NCBI GenBank assembly: GCA_900660155.1
Contig: CABFPE010000121.1
Location: 623,071-687,070, forward strand
From: Hofstenia miamia
Taxonomy: Eukaryota; Xenacoelomorpha; Acoela; Hofsteniidae
Direction of reading: 5' to 3'
DNA length: 64,000 nucleotides
The position numbers were made by a program, and so were the translations under genes. The stretch's first letter is position 1; each line of letters starts with the position of its first letter. Of this stretch, positions 48,791 to 60,097 are shown one piece after another. The notes under the pieces were generated by a model. That model saw only the letters and a list, made by a program, of their open reading frames with translations, ran no database searches and had not been told where the DNA came from.

Positions 48791-49844
48791 GTATCATGAC
48801 TTCCAAATGACTACTAAAGCTTGTACATCAGGAAAAACAAGAAACATTAAAAACCAAAGAAAAAGTTCAATGACATCCATCCTATTAAAATAATAACATA
48901 AAAATGACAATTCAATCCAATGTTTAAAAAACAATTTATAGGTAACATTTTAGATCATTTACATGTAAATTTATTTTGTAAATTGTAAATTTGTATTGAA
49001 TTTATAAAACAGATTGTTACAAGGAGATCAAATATGTTATTGAGTATAAATAAGTCTAAAATATGTATTTTTATTAATAGATTTAGTTCCAGTTTTTGAT
49101 GTTTTGCTATGGGTTTTAATACATCTGACACTTTTCCTTTTGTTATAGTTTCACTGGTACACTCAATGTGCATAGCACTTTGAAAGGAAGAAGCAGTTGC
49201 CATTTTCCAGAATAATTATTATCACAAGGCCATACTTTGTCTGAGTTTAATACACATTGCGTATTGTAAACTGTTCACCAACAGGCAATTTGTAAAGAGA
49301 TATGTATTGTACATGACAGATTCTTCTGAAACTGAGTTAAGTTCACCAACTAGTACAGGGCATGCTAACTTCTATTCAGTCTTTAACAAACAGTTCACCT
49401 CAGATGCAAGTCTTTTGCTGTTTTTTTCTGTTACTTTTGCTAATTGTCCACATGCTCTGCCTTTAACCAACTTTGTAGATCTTTGAACCACAGCTTTTCT
49501 CACTATTGTTAATAGGCAAAAGAGTGCTTAGAGTTAAAATTATAACTCATTTATATTAGAGCAATGACATCTAAGCCAATCAAAATAATATACCAGGACT
49601 AACATGTAAAAGAATGAAAGATGAAATTGTAACCATCCATCTAAACTCTTTTAACTTGCAAATTGTGTTTTGTAATGTGTTTTATCCCTAATACACTGTT
49701 CACATATATTTTTATCAGTTTCAGAAGCAAATAATTATAAAATTATGTATTTTAATGATACTTGTATTTTTTTTTAAGCAAATATACTCCCATGCTTTTA
49801 AATATCAATCAATTTTCATACAGACCAACTAATTTCTTAAAAAT
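48791..49844. other. gene-free CpG-poor DNA
   Basis: It may include the 3' UTR of the PHD-RT element. No tail could be identified. Confidence 0.45.
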
Positions 49845-49972
49845 ACTTAGGAAATTTGTGTTATTTTCTCCATGATGCTTTAACTTGATCTGTGATTAGA
49901 AATAATTCCCACTTATAAAATTGATTTTAACTACTCTAATACAAATTTGTGTTGGTAAAGATTGCAGTTGCA
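49845..49972. repeat. inverted-repeat arm 1 (partner at 50997-51118)
   Basis: TTAACTTGATCTGTGATTAG and TATAAAATTGATTTTAAC lie in an arm of about 125 bp whose reverse complement is at 50997-51118, close to 88% identical by eye. The arms are 1.0 kb apart. They may be the termini of a 1.27-kb element or two opposed repeat copies. Confidence 0.65.
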
Positions 49973-50996
49973 ATTACACAAAAATTTTTTGTGACAAATA
50001 TTCCTTGGAAAACTGTAACAAAAAAGCATTTTCCATATTTGTACAATTGATTGAAGAGGTATCATTGATGAGTCATAGTCCTTGTGATTAATTCATGAAT
50101 AATGAGGGCATGTTGCCAAAAAGATGGGAATATTCCCACATTATACAATCAATCTATGAATTATTTAGAGTGTATGGGTGTACATGTTAGAGAATTTGTT
50201 ATATATTATAGCAAACTTAATAATGCATACTGACATTATATCTTGTGCAAAAATTTTCTAATTATTGTTAAGAAATTAGTTGGTTTGTGTGAAAATTGAT
50301 TGATTTTCCAAATGTATTTACTAGAGATTGCAGCAATGTGCAATTCTGAATCCTATGGAGAGTGTGTATTTGTTTGTGTGATGGAACTTGTGCTTGTACT
50401 TAAATTTCATTTATAAACTTTTATGTTAAATTATTTTCACTTTTATTGATTTTCATTAATATTAAAATGTTTTCTGCAGAGTTTGTCATTACATTCATAC
50501 ATATCTTTCATTTATAAATTCTTGTGTTACATTATTTAATGTGTTTATTGATGTTTATTCTATATATTGTGAAACCTTTTAAGAAAATAGTACAGTTTAT
50601 AATTTAACTAAAGAATGTAATTTTGTAGAATACTGTAACATAGCTATTCATGTGTCATATTTAATATAAGGAAAACCATTAATGCTTTAAAATACAGAAA
50701 TAAAATCTAAATATACAATAAAGAACAATTTAATTTAAGTGTATGTACATTTATTCTTTCTTGTTTTTTAAAGTTTAAAAAAATACTGTCATAAAATTTG
50801 CTTTTTGTTAAATATCTATGACAAAAAGATATCTTCATTTAACACATTATTTAGTTTTTACAGTGATTCAAGTGGTGATGGTTGAATTTATTCAACAATG
50901 TAAGCTATTTTTTGCTTCTTAATAAGTTAATATTACTAACTTTGTTTGATGTGATTATGAATTATTATAAAATTTCATAATGTTTCTACACATTTA

Positions 50997-51118
50997 ATAT
51001 CTTTACCAACAAAAATTTGTATTAGTGTTGTTAAAATCAATTTTATAAATGGGAACTATTTCTAATCACAGATCAAGTTAAACCATCATGGACAAAATAA
51101 CAAAAATTTCCTAATACT
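50997..51118. repeat. inverted-repeat arm 2 (partner at 49845-49972)
   Basis: Contains CTAATCACAGATCAAGTTAA and GTTAAAATCAATTTTATA, the complement of arm 1. The DNA between the arms has no reading frame of note. Confidence 0.65.
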
Positions 51119-51300
51119 CTGTTTACATGTGACATAAGACAGATCTGTCTCCAATTATCTCAAGACATATGTAGTGTGCAAACACCCAAAACATAAGACA
51201 TACAAACTCTCAAGTAGGGTAATTACAAAACAGATGTAGATCAAATAATTTTGATTTTATTGTATGTCTTGTGTCATGCTGTCACTGTGTAAACACTCAA
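51119..51300. mobile_element. possible MITE with TGTTTACA ends
   Basis: TGTTTACATGTGACATAAGA at 51120 is loosely mirrored by CTTGTGTCATGC...GTGTAAACA at 51265-51297. The inverted ends are imperfect and no target duplication was found. Confidence 0.3.
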
Positions 51301-52639
51301 TCAGATGACATACATGTTCTTGATTACAGTTTTTTAATTATTATGGAAGCAAAACAGCAGTAATTTTGAAGTATTAAATTAATAAAAAATTATTTATCAT
51401 ATATTTTTTAGTATTTTATCTGATTTTCAAAATTGAAAATAGTATTTTTTCAATTATACATATGCATATTTAACCATTACTTGTGCATTTTAAATAAGTT
51501 TGCTAACAGGTAATAATGACCTATAAATATTATAAATATTGAATCAGGAGTGTGAACTTGAGAAGTAGTAGTATAGGATCCACACAGACCAATAGATGAT
51601 GGCATAAATGGACAGATGAGCAGAACAGAACAGCACTGGAGTGCTACAGAAGAAGCAGGTCAGATGAGAGGGGTTACAGGAAGAGAATGTTGGAAAAATG
51701 GAGGAAGGCAGGAATGGGATTAGAAGTTACAGAGCAGAGGCTTGCAGGACAAGTGCAAAAGTTACAATTGGATGAAATTAGGGAGAAAAAGAGAATTGAA
51801 AAGTTTAGCAAAGGGAAGAAGAAGTGATAGATGTTGTGACAGAAGTGGTGGAAGCAGCAGAGCCAGTAGATACAGAAACTGCAGTAGCAAAAAAGCAAAA
51901 GATGAAGGAAGAAATAAGTGAGAGAACTAGGTTGCCAGTTCCAATAAGAGTTAAGAAAATCAAGCTAGCAGTAGAAACAGCAAAGGTCAATAAAATGTTG
52001 GAAAGGATAGATGCTAGGAGTGTCACATAAGTAAATAGCTTAGTGTATGCAAGTGCATGTGAGGTGCTGAAGAATGTAGGCATGGACATGAAAAACAAAA
52101 GACAACAAGAAGATAAGACAGACAGAAAGCCAGCATGGAAGAGAAGAATTGAGAATAAAGTGGCAAGGATTAGGCAGCAAATAGGAAAGATCAGGATAAG
52201 TAAGACAGTACAGAACAAGTGAAGAGTAGGTAAAGTCAAGACTAAAGAAACTGCAAGAGAAGAGCTTAATCAGAGATTAGTTGCAGAAGTTGAGAAACTG
52301 AGAAAATATAGGGCAAGGGCAAACCAAGCAAGAGTCAATTTGAAATTTGAGACCCAAGAATGAAGATTCTACAAACAGATAGATGCAGGAGGAAAGGCAA
52401 AAGCTAGAGCAGGTGAGGACACACTAAGGTTCTAGGAGAATATATGGGAAGTTTGGGACCAGAGATAGATAGTGAGCAGATGCAGAAAGAATTCAGGCAA
52501 GAAGATGAAGCAATCACAACTGCAAGGCTGAAGAAGGCTCTAAAGAAGATGAAGAACTGGAACTGGGTATTGGCCAAAGAAGTTCACAAGTGTTTATGAG
52601 AGACAACCAGTAGCATTGGAGGAATGTGTGGTGAGTGAG

Positions 52640-53147
52640 TGTCCAGAGTGGATGTTAGTAGGAAGGACATATCTGATACAGAAGGACCTAAAGAATTGTA
52701 GTGAGGCAGGCAATCTCAGGCCAATAACATGTCTGCCAACAACTTAGAAATTGCTAACTTCAGTGATTTTAAGTAGGTTGGCATGTTACTTAGAACAGAA
52801 CAGGTTGATACCAGAGGAACAAAAGGTATGCAGGACAAAGATGAGAGAGTGCAAAGATCAGTTGTTAATAGACCAAGCAGTGGTGGAGAATTGTAGAAGG
52901 AAGACAANGTCACCTGTGGTACATGGACGACCTGAAGATGTACACTAGTTCAAGGAAGATGTTGCAGAAGCAAGTGGAGACATTGGAGAAGGCAAGCAGA
53001 GATTCAGGGTTGGCGTTTGGATTAGGAAAGTGTGCTGCAGTGACAATGACTAGAGGCAAGTGTGTGGATGGGGATGGCTTGAGGACAAGCAGTGGGAATA
53101 AGATTGAGGAAGTTAAAGAGGGTTACAAGCAATTAAAACATGTGTGA
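52640..53147 (+). pseudogene. RT domain fragments of the restriction-like-endonuclease LINE
   Basis: Finger-side motifs (RPITCLPTT, KLLTSVILSRL, PEEQK, KDQLLID) end at 52907. After N at 52908 the sequence resumes with the YMDD catalytic box and FGLGKCA. The expected motif A (DxxKAYD) and motif B (QGDxLSPLLF), roughly 130 residues, are absent. That is either a deletion or sequence lost at the scaffold join. Confidence 0.75.
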
Positions 53148-53660
53148 TAACACTGTTGAGATATTTGGCAGGATGGAAAAAGAATGAACTTAGAGAGCTA
53201 GACAGAGAAACAAGGAGGGTACTATCAGCAAAGAGGGCTTTCAATATTAATGGAGATGTTGATAGGTTGTACAAGGCAAGGAATAAAGGAGGAAAAGGAC
53301 TGTCAAATGTGGAGAAAACTGTAGAAGCAGAAGCACTAGGGCTAAAAGAATATGTAGAAGCACAACCTAGAGGATCCTTCCTGGAGGTCACTAAGGAGTT
53401 AAGGAAGATAAGAACTGAGAGTGAATGAAAGAATGAATACCAGAGTAGGATGGAATCAGAGAGTTTAACAAGGTATAGGTAGAAGGCATGGAGAATACTG
53501 GAGAAACACAGAAATGTGTCACAGAGAAATGAGCAACAAGTGGTTAAAGAAGGTAGGACTAAAATGAGAAACAGAAGCAATTATAATGGTAGCACAGGAG
53601 CAAGCAATAAGAACTAACTGGGTGAAGAAGCATATAGACTGAAGAGTTGAAGTAAGTGAT

Positions 53661-54044
53661 ATGTGTAGTTTATGCAAGAAAGAGGTGGAGACAGTAGATC
53701 ATGTGATAGCAGGGTGTAAGAAGTTGGCACAGAATGAGTATAAGTTCAGGCATGACAAAGTGGGAAGAATGGTACACTGGAGTTTGAGCAGGCAGCATGG
53801 GTTAGAAGCAGGAGACAAGTGGTATGAGCACAAGCCACAGGGTGTCATAGAAAATGGGAAGGTTAAGATATTGTGGGACTTCAACATACAGACAAGCAAG
53901 GTGATAGAACCACAGAAGCCAGACAGTAGTAGTAGACAAAGAAAAAAGTTTGGGAACAGTGATAGATATAGCAGTACCAAAGGACAGGAATGTAGAAAGC
54001 AAGGAGAAAGAGAAGATAAACAAGTACAGGGAGTTGGCAGATGA
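53661..54044 (+). pseudogene. CCHC-type knuckle and endonuclease start of the same LINE
   Basis: 127 codons: C-x2-C...H-x4-C (CSLCKKEVETVDHVIAGC), then KWYEHKPQGVIENGKVKILWDFNIQTSKVIEPQKPD, as in the knuckle plus R-PD motif of restriction-like endonuclease LINEs. After PD the frame shifts into basic low-complexity sequence, so the catalytic Asp/Glu are not in this frame. Confidence 0.7.
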
Positions 54045-54589
54045 AATAGAAAGGCTGTGGAAGTTAAAGAAGGTGGAAGTAGTCCCAGTAGTAGTAGGAG
54101 AACTAGGAGCAGTTAGTAAGAAGCATTGATGAAGATACTTGGAGAAGTTGGGAGTTCTAAAGTGGAGGGGAGCAGTAGCATAGAAGGCAGCAATGTTATA
54201 AACAGCTAGAGTCCTGAGGAAAGCTCTCAGACTCCCTGGGCACTGGTGAGTTCCCTGATCTGAGAGGAATACCAGCATGAATCTGTGAGAACTAAGAATA
54301 TAATATTATTATTAATAATAATAATAATAATAATAGTGTATATTGAGAGCATGTATCTGTATAAACCCTATTAATAACATTGCATTTATAATTTTTTAGG
54401 AAATGAAATTGTGTCTTTATGCATAAACCATGTTAAATTTTTCTGAAAACTAGTTTGCTCTTAATGTGTATTATGGTTGTTATGTCAACTTTAATGAAAT
54501 ATTTCTTGATTTTGTATTTGGATATTAGCAAAACAAATTAAATGCATGGGATTTTTACAATGGAAAACTAGTGGGTCACTATAGAAACT

Positions 54590-54975
54590 AAAAAACAAAC
54601 ATGTATGTAAAGTAAATGACTAGCAATGTCATATATATTAGCAAAAACATGTGTGCATGTAAAGAAGACATGTAAACTAAATTAATGTGTGATGTATATT
54701 AACAAGTATTTAAAGTGAAACATGTGAGCAAAATTTATGTCTGATGTGGTATTACCAATGTCATGTATACTAATAAAAAACAAGTATGTAAAGTAAAACA
54801 TGTAAACTAAATTAATGTGTTATGTGGTATTTCCAATGTCATGTATGTTAATAAAAAAACAAGTATGGAAAGTAAAACTTGTAAACTAAATAAATGTGTG
54901 GTTTGGTATTTCCAATGTCATGTATGTTAATAAGCAAACAAGTATGTAAAGTAAAATAAAACATGTAATCACATA
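54590..54975. repeat. 78-79-bp tandem repeat, about 4-5 degenerate copies
   Basis: CAATGTCATGTATGTTAATA recurs with small changes at 54624, 54756, 54834 and 54913, and AAGTATGTAAAGTAAAACATG follows each. The spacing is 78-79 bp for the last copies. Confidence 0.75.
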
Positions 54976-57112
54976 AAAACTAGTAAAAGTACACGACTAT
55001 TCAACTCCAATGGAATCACTACAACACCCACTGCCAATATCCACAGCCTGGCAAAGGGCAAAGGCAACCCTCTCAATCAATTGGAAAAAAGTGAATCCTC
55101 AACTCAGAAACCTCTTCACCAATCAGAAAAAAGTGTAACAAGGTCTCAGCCTATTTTCTCTTTGAGTTTTGCTATTTCCATCACATCATTTACAATAATG
55201 AATCAAATATAAAAAGAATTGTTAAGCTCTTTATATGTTTAATATCTAAAGGAATCTCTGCATTAACATAGTTGTCCCTGAGATATTTTGCATGAAAAAT
55301 TTCTTGATGAGAAATTTATTTTTAATGCATTTTAGTGTCTCTGGTTGGGTTCACATTTAGAAATTCCATACACACAATATTTATTATCTCATTTATGGGA
55401 CAATGGATATTAGTGTGAAAAACTTTAAACATGTTTTTTAGCAATATCACAAGCAATTATACTATAAATTTTCTAAAAATGCAATGTGTTGAAGGAACAC
55501 ATGACAGATATTTGTTGGTCAAAATCCAGTAGATCCTTCTTCTTTTTATGTGAGGGCATTCTTTGTGTAAAATCCAAACATTGGGAGCACATTTGACCAA
55601 AAAAACTGTTGAAAATTTTAAATGATATTGATGTTCTGAAACAATTGACAGAGGTTTCCATCAAGTCCACTTTGCCTATGTAATGGATGAAAACTTCTAT
55701 CATTCTGAGCATTTGAACTTCTTGCAACTCATGAATGTTGACTTTCAGATTTAGAGAAAAAATTATGTAATATAATTTAGATAATACATTTTATAATAGT
55801 TACAATAATTTTTTATGGAATTGAAGATATACAATATTTTCAACAACTTTCAATCAGGCTCCAAAACTCACAAAAATTGCAAAGTCCCACCAGTTTATGT
55901 TGAGCTATATTAACAAGCATTAATATATAGCACCAAAATTATATTCAAATCAAAATGAAATTTCATCTTCCAGATGATGGAATACTTATTCAATTGAAAT
56001 GTGTATGTTGATAAGGATAATGAATTTCAAGGGCTCTGCCAACCTATTCAATGTGATATACAATGTATTGAGATTTTAACTGGCAATGAAATAGAAGCAC
56101 CTTAACAATGAAAATTTGAAGGACAGTAAGAATTTTCCAATGAGTTATACATTATATTTTCCAGGCTGGCTACAGCACTGGTCAAACAATATTCAAATTT
56201 TGTACTGGAATCCAGATGAAACACTCTGTGTAGTCAAATAGTAGTGTAATCCATAGTAAGTTTAAATAAACTAATAAATTGGAATTGAGATTAACAACAC
56301 CATATCAAGGTAGCTCTACAGCAACTGTCAAGATTCATCTACAGCATAGCCATACAGCAAAAATTTAGTCATCTAGTTTCTCAGATGCTGAGACCTAAAA
56401 CCATATAGCATTGAATAATCTTTGCAAACTCATAATTTCTATCTCACAATCTCACAATTTATGTTTGTTATTTTTCTATTCACAAATAATAACACAAAAC
56501 AACACCCTACTAATTTTTGGCAGTACATGTAGGGAAAGATGCTGCAATCTATTGTAACTAGTTTCTATCTTTCTGTACACCTATCCTAAGCTGAAGGATT
56601 TATCTGATCATATGCAGCTAGTAATGGTGTTGGTTGTTTTGTACCTCATTCAGATAATTTGCAGTTATTTCAGACATGCTTTAATAACATTGTAATAAGA
56701 AAATAGATAAACATCTCAATAGTAGAGAAAAGCAAGTAATGAGTAATTCCAATCTAATAACATAAATTCTGGAACAAAAATTATACTAAATAGAAACATT
56801 CTAGTCACAAACACATTAACAAATGAAAAAAAATTTCTCCTCCTACTTCATCTTCATTATTTGAAATAAATAATTTATTTATTAATCACTGAATTCAATT
56901 AAATGTCATTCAAATTCCAATGTTCCATTTAGAAGTAAAAATCCATGGGTACTAATTCCACCTAATCACAAAATATTTTGTCTTAGTCAAGGATTATGTA
57001 AAATATTATTTTGGTTCCATATGTTTTCATATATGCCTACACACAGTTAATTACAATATTCAACCTTTCAATCTATTACATTTCTCATCTGTCAAATATA
57101 ATGATTATATCT
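54976..57112. other. gene-free CpG-poor DNA
   Basis: 55000-55140 is less AT-rich (CCACAGCCTGGCAAAGGGCA and surroundings) and may be a degraded repeat. The remainder is featureless. Confidence 0.5.
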
Positions 57113-57117
57113 ATCTA

Positions 57118-57150
<33 letters not shown>
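57113..57150. repeat. (TATC)n(TA)n microsatellite
   Basis: TATC units grade into about 15 TA units at the left edge of the 57-58 kb repeat cluster. Confidence 0.9.
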
Positions 57151-57154
<4 letters not shown>

Positions 57155-57156
<2 letters not shown>

Positions 57157-58420
57157 CACAAATCAGCTCAGCAAGTGAAAAACATATTATAACTGATTTT
57201 AAACGACTACAATACAAATATGAATTTATTTTTTCAATTAAAACAATATTGAAATAGCTATTTGGAAATCTATCAGATAAAATTGCAGTTTTCTTCATAG
57301 ATTCATTCACTAATAATCTTATGTCATCAAAATGCTAAGCAAAGATTACTTAAATAAAAAATCTAATAATGTCAAAGGATTGAGAAGGTTTAAAAATAGG
57401 TATACACTGCAGTTTTCAAACAAAGATTGACATATAAATCTATTATATAAAAATTGAGTTTTGCTCTCAAAGTTGAAATAATATTTCATAGGTGATCATT
57501 AAATAAAATTAAAATGCACAGATCTAAGTGGAGCTTAGCAACTAATAAAAAAATTTTCACCCAAAATAGAACTGCAAGAATCCAAACATAAACTTATTTT
57601 TTCAATTAAAACAATATTGAAATAGTGATTTGGAAATCTATCAGATCTAATGTTTGGGAATGAATTCCATAAGCAAATTTTTGTTGAAAATTGCTCATTC
57701 TACCTATTTTCAAACATTCTGAATCTATTCACACTGTTAGATTTTTTATTTGATCAATGATTTGTTCACAATTTAATGAAATAATATGAATATTGGTTGA
57801 AATTTGAAAAAATGGTAATTTCATTAGATAGATTTATAAATCACTATTTCAATAGTATTTTAATTGAAAAAATGAATTCATGTTTGAATTTAGGTGGAAA
57901 TGTTTTTTTATTAGATCTGTTCATTTAAATTTTACTTAATGTGGCAGTCTATGGGATTCATTTTTTCAAATAAACAATATTGAAATATTGATTCTATCTA
58001 ATGAAATTACTGTTTTTTTTTAATTTCAACCAATATTCATATTATTTCATTAAATTGTAAAAGAAGCATTGATCAAATAAAAACTCTAACACTGCAAATA
58101 GATTCAGAAGGTTTGAAAAAAGGTATAAATGGCAGTTTTAGAACAAAAATCAACTTATGAAGCCCTTTCAAAAATGAATTTTTTTACAGCACCTTTCATA
58201 TATTGTCACAATTAGTTAAAATTAAAATTGATAACTCACAAATTAGCTTAGCAAATAAAAACACATTTATAACTAATTTTAAACACCTACAATCCAAACA
58301 TGAATTCATTTTTTCAATTAAAACAATATTTAAATGGAGATTTGGAAATCTTTATAATGAAATTAACATTTTTTATGAAATTAACAAACAGTTCATAAAT
58401 GTTCAAGGCAAACTCCCATA
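57155..58420. repeat. cluster of interspersed direct and inverted copies of one AT-rich repeat
   Basis: TTTTTCAATTAAAACAATAT recurs at about 57230, 57598 and 58311, and inverted near 57855. 57155-57275 (CAGCTCAGCAAGTGAAAA... TGATTTTAAACGACTACAAT) recurs at 58228-58350. The unit probably derives from one element copied locally. The plus-strand frame at 58203-58421 is part of this repeat and not a gene. Confidence 0.65.
57655..58180. repeat. long imperfect hairpin (arms about 210 bp)
   Basis: 57668-57880 and 57958-58165 are inverted copies: both arms share ATTTAATGAAATAATATGAA, TATTGGTTGAAATT, TCATTAGATAGA and TTTTTATTTGATCAATG, at roughly 80-90% identity by eye. The loop is about 77 bp. A third, direct copy of part of an arm lies at 57335-57440. 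Confidence 0.75.
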
Positions 58421-60097
58421 AAATTGAAATACTAACACCAGAAATGAAGTCACTAGTCTTTGAATTTATCTAGAAACATCAAGCTTTGAAGACATATGGT
58501 AACTTTTGCTCTGACAAATAAATTTTAGTTGAAATCATTCATCACAATTATATACACAAATTATTGAAATAGATCAAAGAAATGGACAGAATAGATAACA
58601 GATATCAGTAAATTCTTGTAAACTTCAATGGAATTTCCAGGTTTTGAGATTCATATACATTTTTTCCTATTATAATGCAAAAATTAAATAAACACTGATT
58701 TTGCTTAAAACTTCTTAGAATGGTTTACCTCAAAAATGTCTAAGTATATAAAATACTGAAAACAATAATTACAATGGCCACCTGAGATTTATTTCAAATG
58801 AAATTATGGTATTTAACAAATTAAAAAAAGAGTATGTTAGCAAATAAAATTTACCCTAATAAGTCATATTTAACAGGAAAATAACTTAAGAATTAATTTC
58901 TTGTCAATACCAAACAAATGCTTTTTCATCTAATTTTTTTATAAGAACTAGCAAGCATAAGAAATATTTAATGATATCATATTCAAATATTTTTGGGTTG
59001 TATAGTATATTATATTTTAATTGTTTTTGTTAGATTGATTTGTTGTATTTGTAGTGTAGATGTTATTGACTAATTTAATTCTATAGACATCATTGTTGAC
59101 AAATATAATTCTGCAAATGAAATTATCCACACTAAAATTTATTAATTCATGCTTTACTCTTAACTTATTGCAGATTTTTTGTATCAAAAATCACATGCAA
59201 ATTTATATGTAAGCAATGTTAAGGAAAAATCCACCCAGTGTGGTATAATGCACTCTCAACTCCTTCTGAGACTTTTAAATTATTACCATTTATATACATT
59301 TGAAAAATTGTGACTTAATATATTTAATATTAAGGCACCAACACAAATATGATGCTTGTTTATATGTTTTGTAATTGATATTAACTTTGTATAAACTAGC
59401 AAATACACTTATGCAGGGTTTCCTGGTCCCTGGATTAATAATCCACTTGAAAGTGGGGTATCATGAGAGAACTCAACTCTCACTCTTTGTAGTTTTTAAA
59501 TATGCATTGGATGCATCAAATAACTGTGGTTTGACAAAACTGGTTGCATCTGAACTATTTAGCTGTTATGGTGGAATCTTTTTTTTCAGGATCATGAAGC
59601 TCTAACATTTAATTAACATTAGTTGCAAATAGAGGGCATATACTATTGAGTGAAAAAATAATTTGCTTCACAATGGTTCTAGCATTGTATTTCCTGTAGT
59701 GACATTAATATTAAGTATTGTGCAAATATTACATTTATTGCAATAATTAGTTTGCACTAATGTGAAAAGCCCATTTTATACTAAATTACCAAGTTGTTCA
59801 CAATTTTTTGTATCAATAAATCCTTTGTTTAGTAATAAAAAGGAGCCCTTGTTCAAAGAAATGTACTTCATTAAAATAAAATTGTTAACTATTTGACAAG
59901 TACAAAATTGTAGGGCACCACCATTTTAGACATTTTATCCTATATACTTTTTTGAGGGATACCCTTAGAATTATAGGGTGTCCTAATATTAAGTGAAATA
60001 TTACTAAATAAAATGTTAAAGATTAACAAAATTATAAACAAAATGTAGTTTTATAGATAGTTTTCTTCAAAATTATTACTAAAATTTTTATAAAATT
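58421..60097. other. gene-free CpG-poor DNA before the LINE
   Basis: No recognisable element. A LINE 5' UTR may occupy the end of this stretch, but the sharp return of CpG only at 60107 argues that little of it does. Confidence 0.5.

Larger units (their letters stand above)
51575..54335 (+). mobile_element. decayed restriction-like-endonuclease LINE with (AAT)n tail
   Basis: Fragments in order: an N-terminal WTDEQNR...RGYRKRMLEKW block (about 51600-51700, SANT-like spacing), WKRRIE (52137), RT motifs GRTYLIQKDL and NLRPITCLPTT (52655-52745), EEQK/KDQLLIDQ (52815-52875), YMDDLKMY (52921), a LDRETRRVL...DVDRLY thumb/connection block (53195-53270), the zinc-knuckle-like CSLCKKEVETVDHVIAGCKKL (53663), and KILWDFNIQT...PQKPD, the start of the nuclease (53870-53930). 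The 3' end is the (AAT)n tract at 54301-54335. There are many stops, and the RT palm between 52907 and 52909 is missing at an N. Confidence 0.85.
39920..60090. other. CpG-depleted domain
   Basis: Reading every line, I find only about 13 CG dinucleotides between 39920 and 60106, and none between 39921 and about 44063. The expectation from about 28% GC is several hundred, and the left flank has about one per 100 bp. The left edge is gradual (39190-39920). The right edge is the start of the LINE. TG and CA are correspondingly abundant, as methyl-CpG deamination would leave. The counts were made by eye. Confidence 0.85.

Noticed and set aside
51674-52239. Minus-strand frames of 74-144 codons (also 53113-53580 and 53802-54278)
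   Set aside because: They are antisense shadows of the purine-rich LINE coding strand.
39920-60090. CpG-poor block as contamination from another organism
   Set aside because: Not excluded, but a LINE tail family (8030 and 41315) is shared with the flank and the left border has no gap, so an intragenomic cause is preferred.
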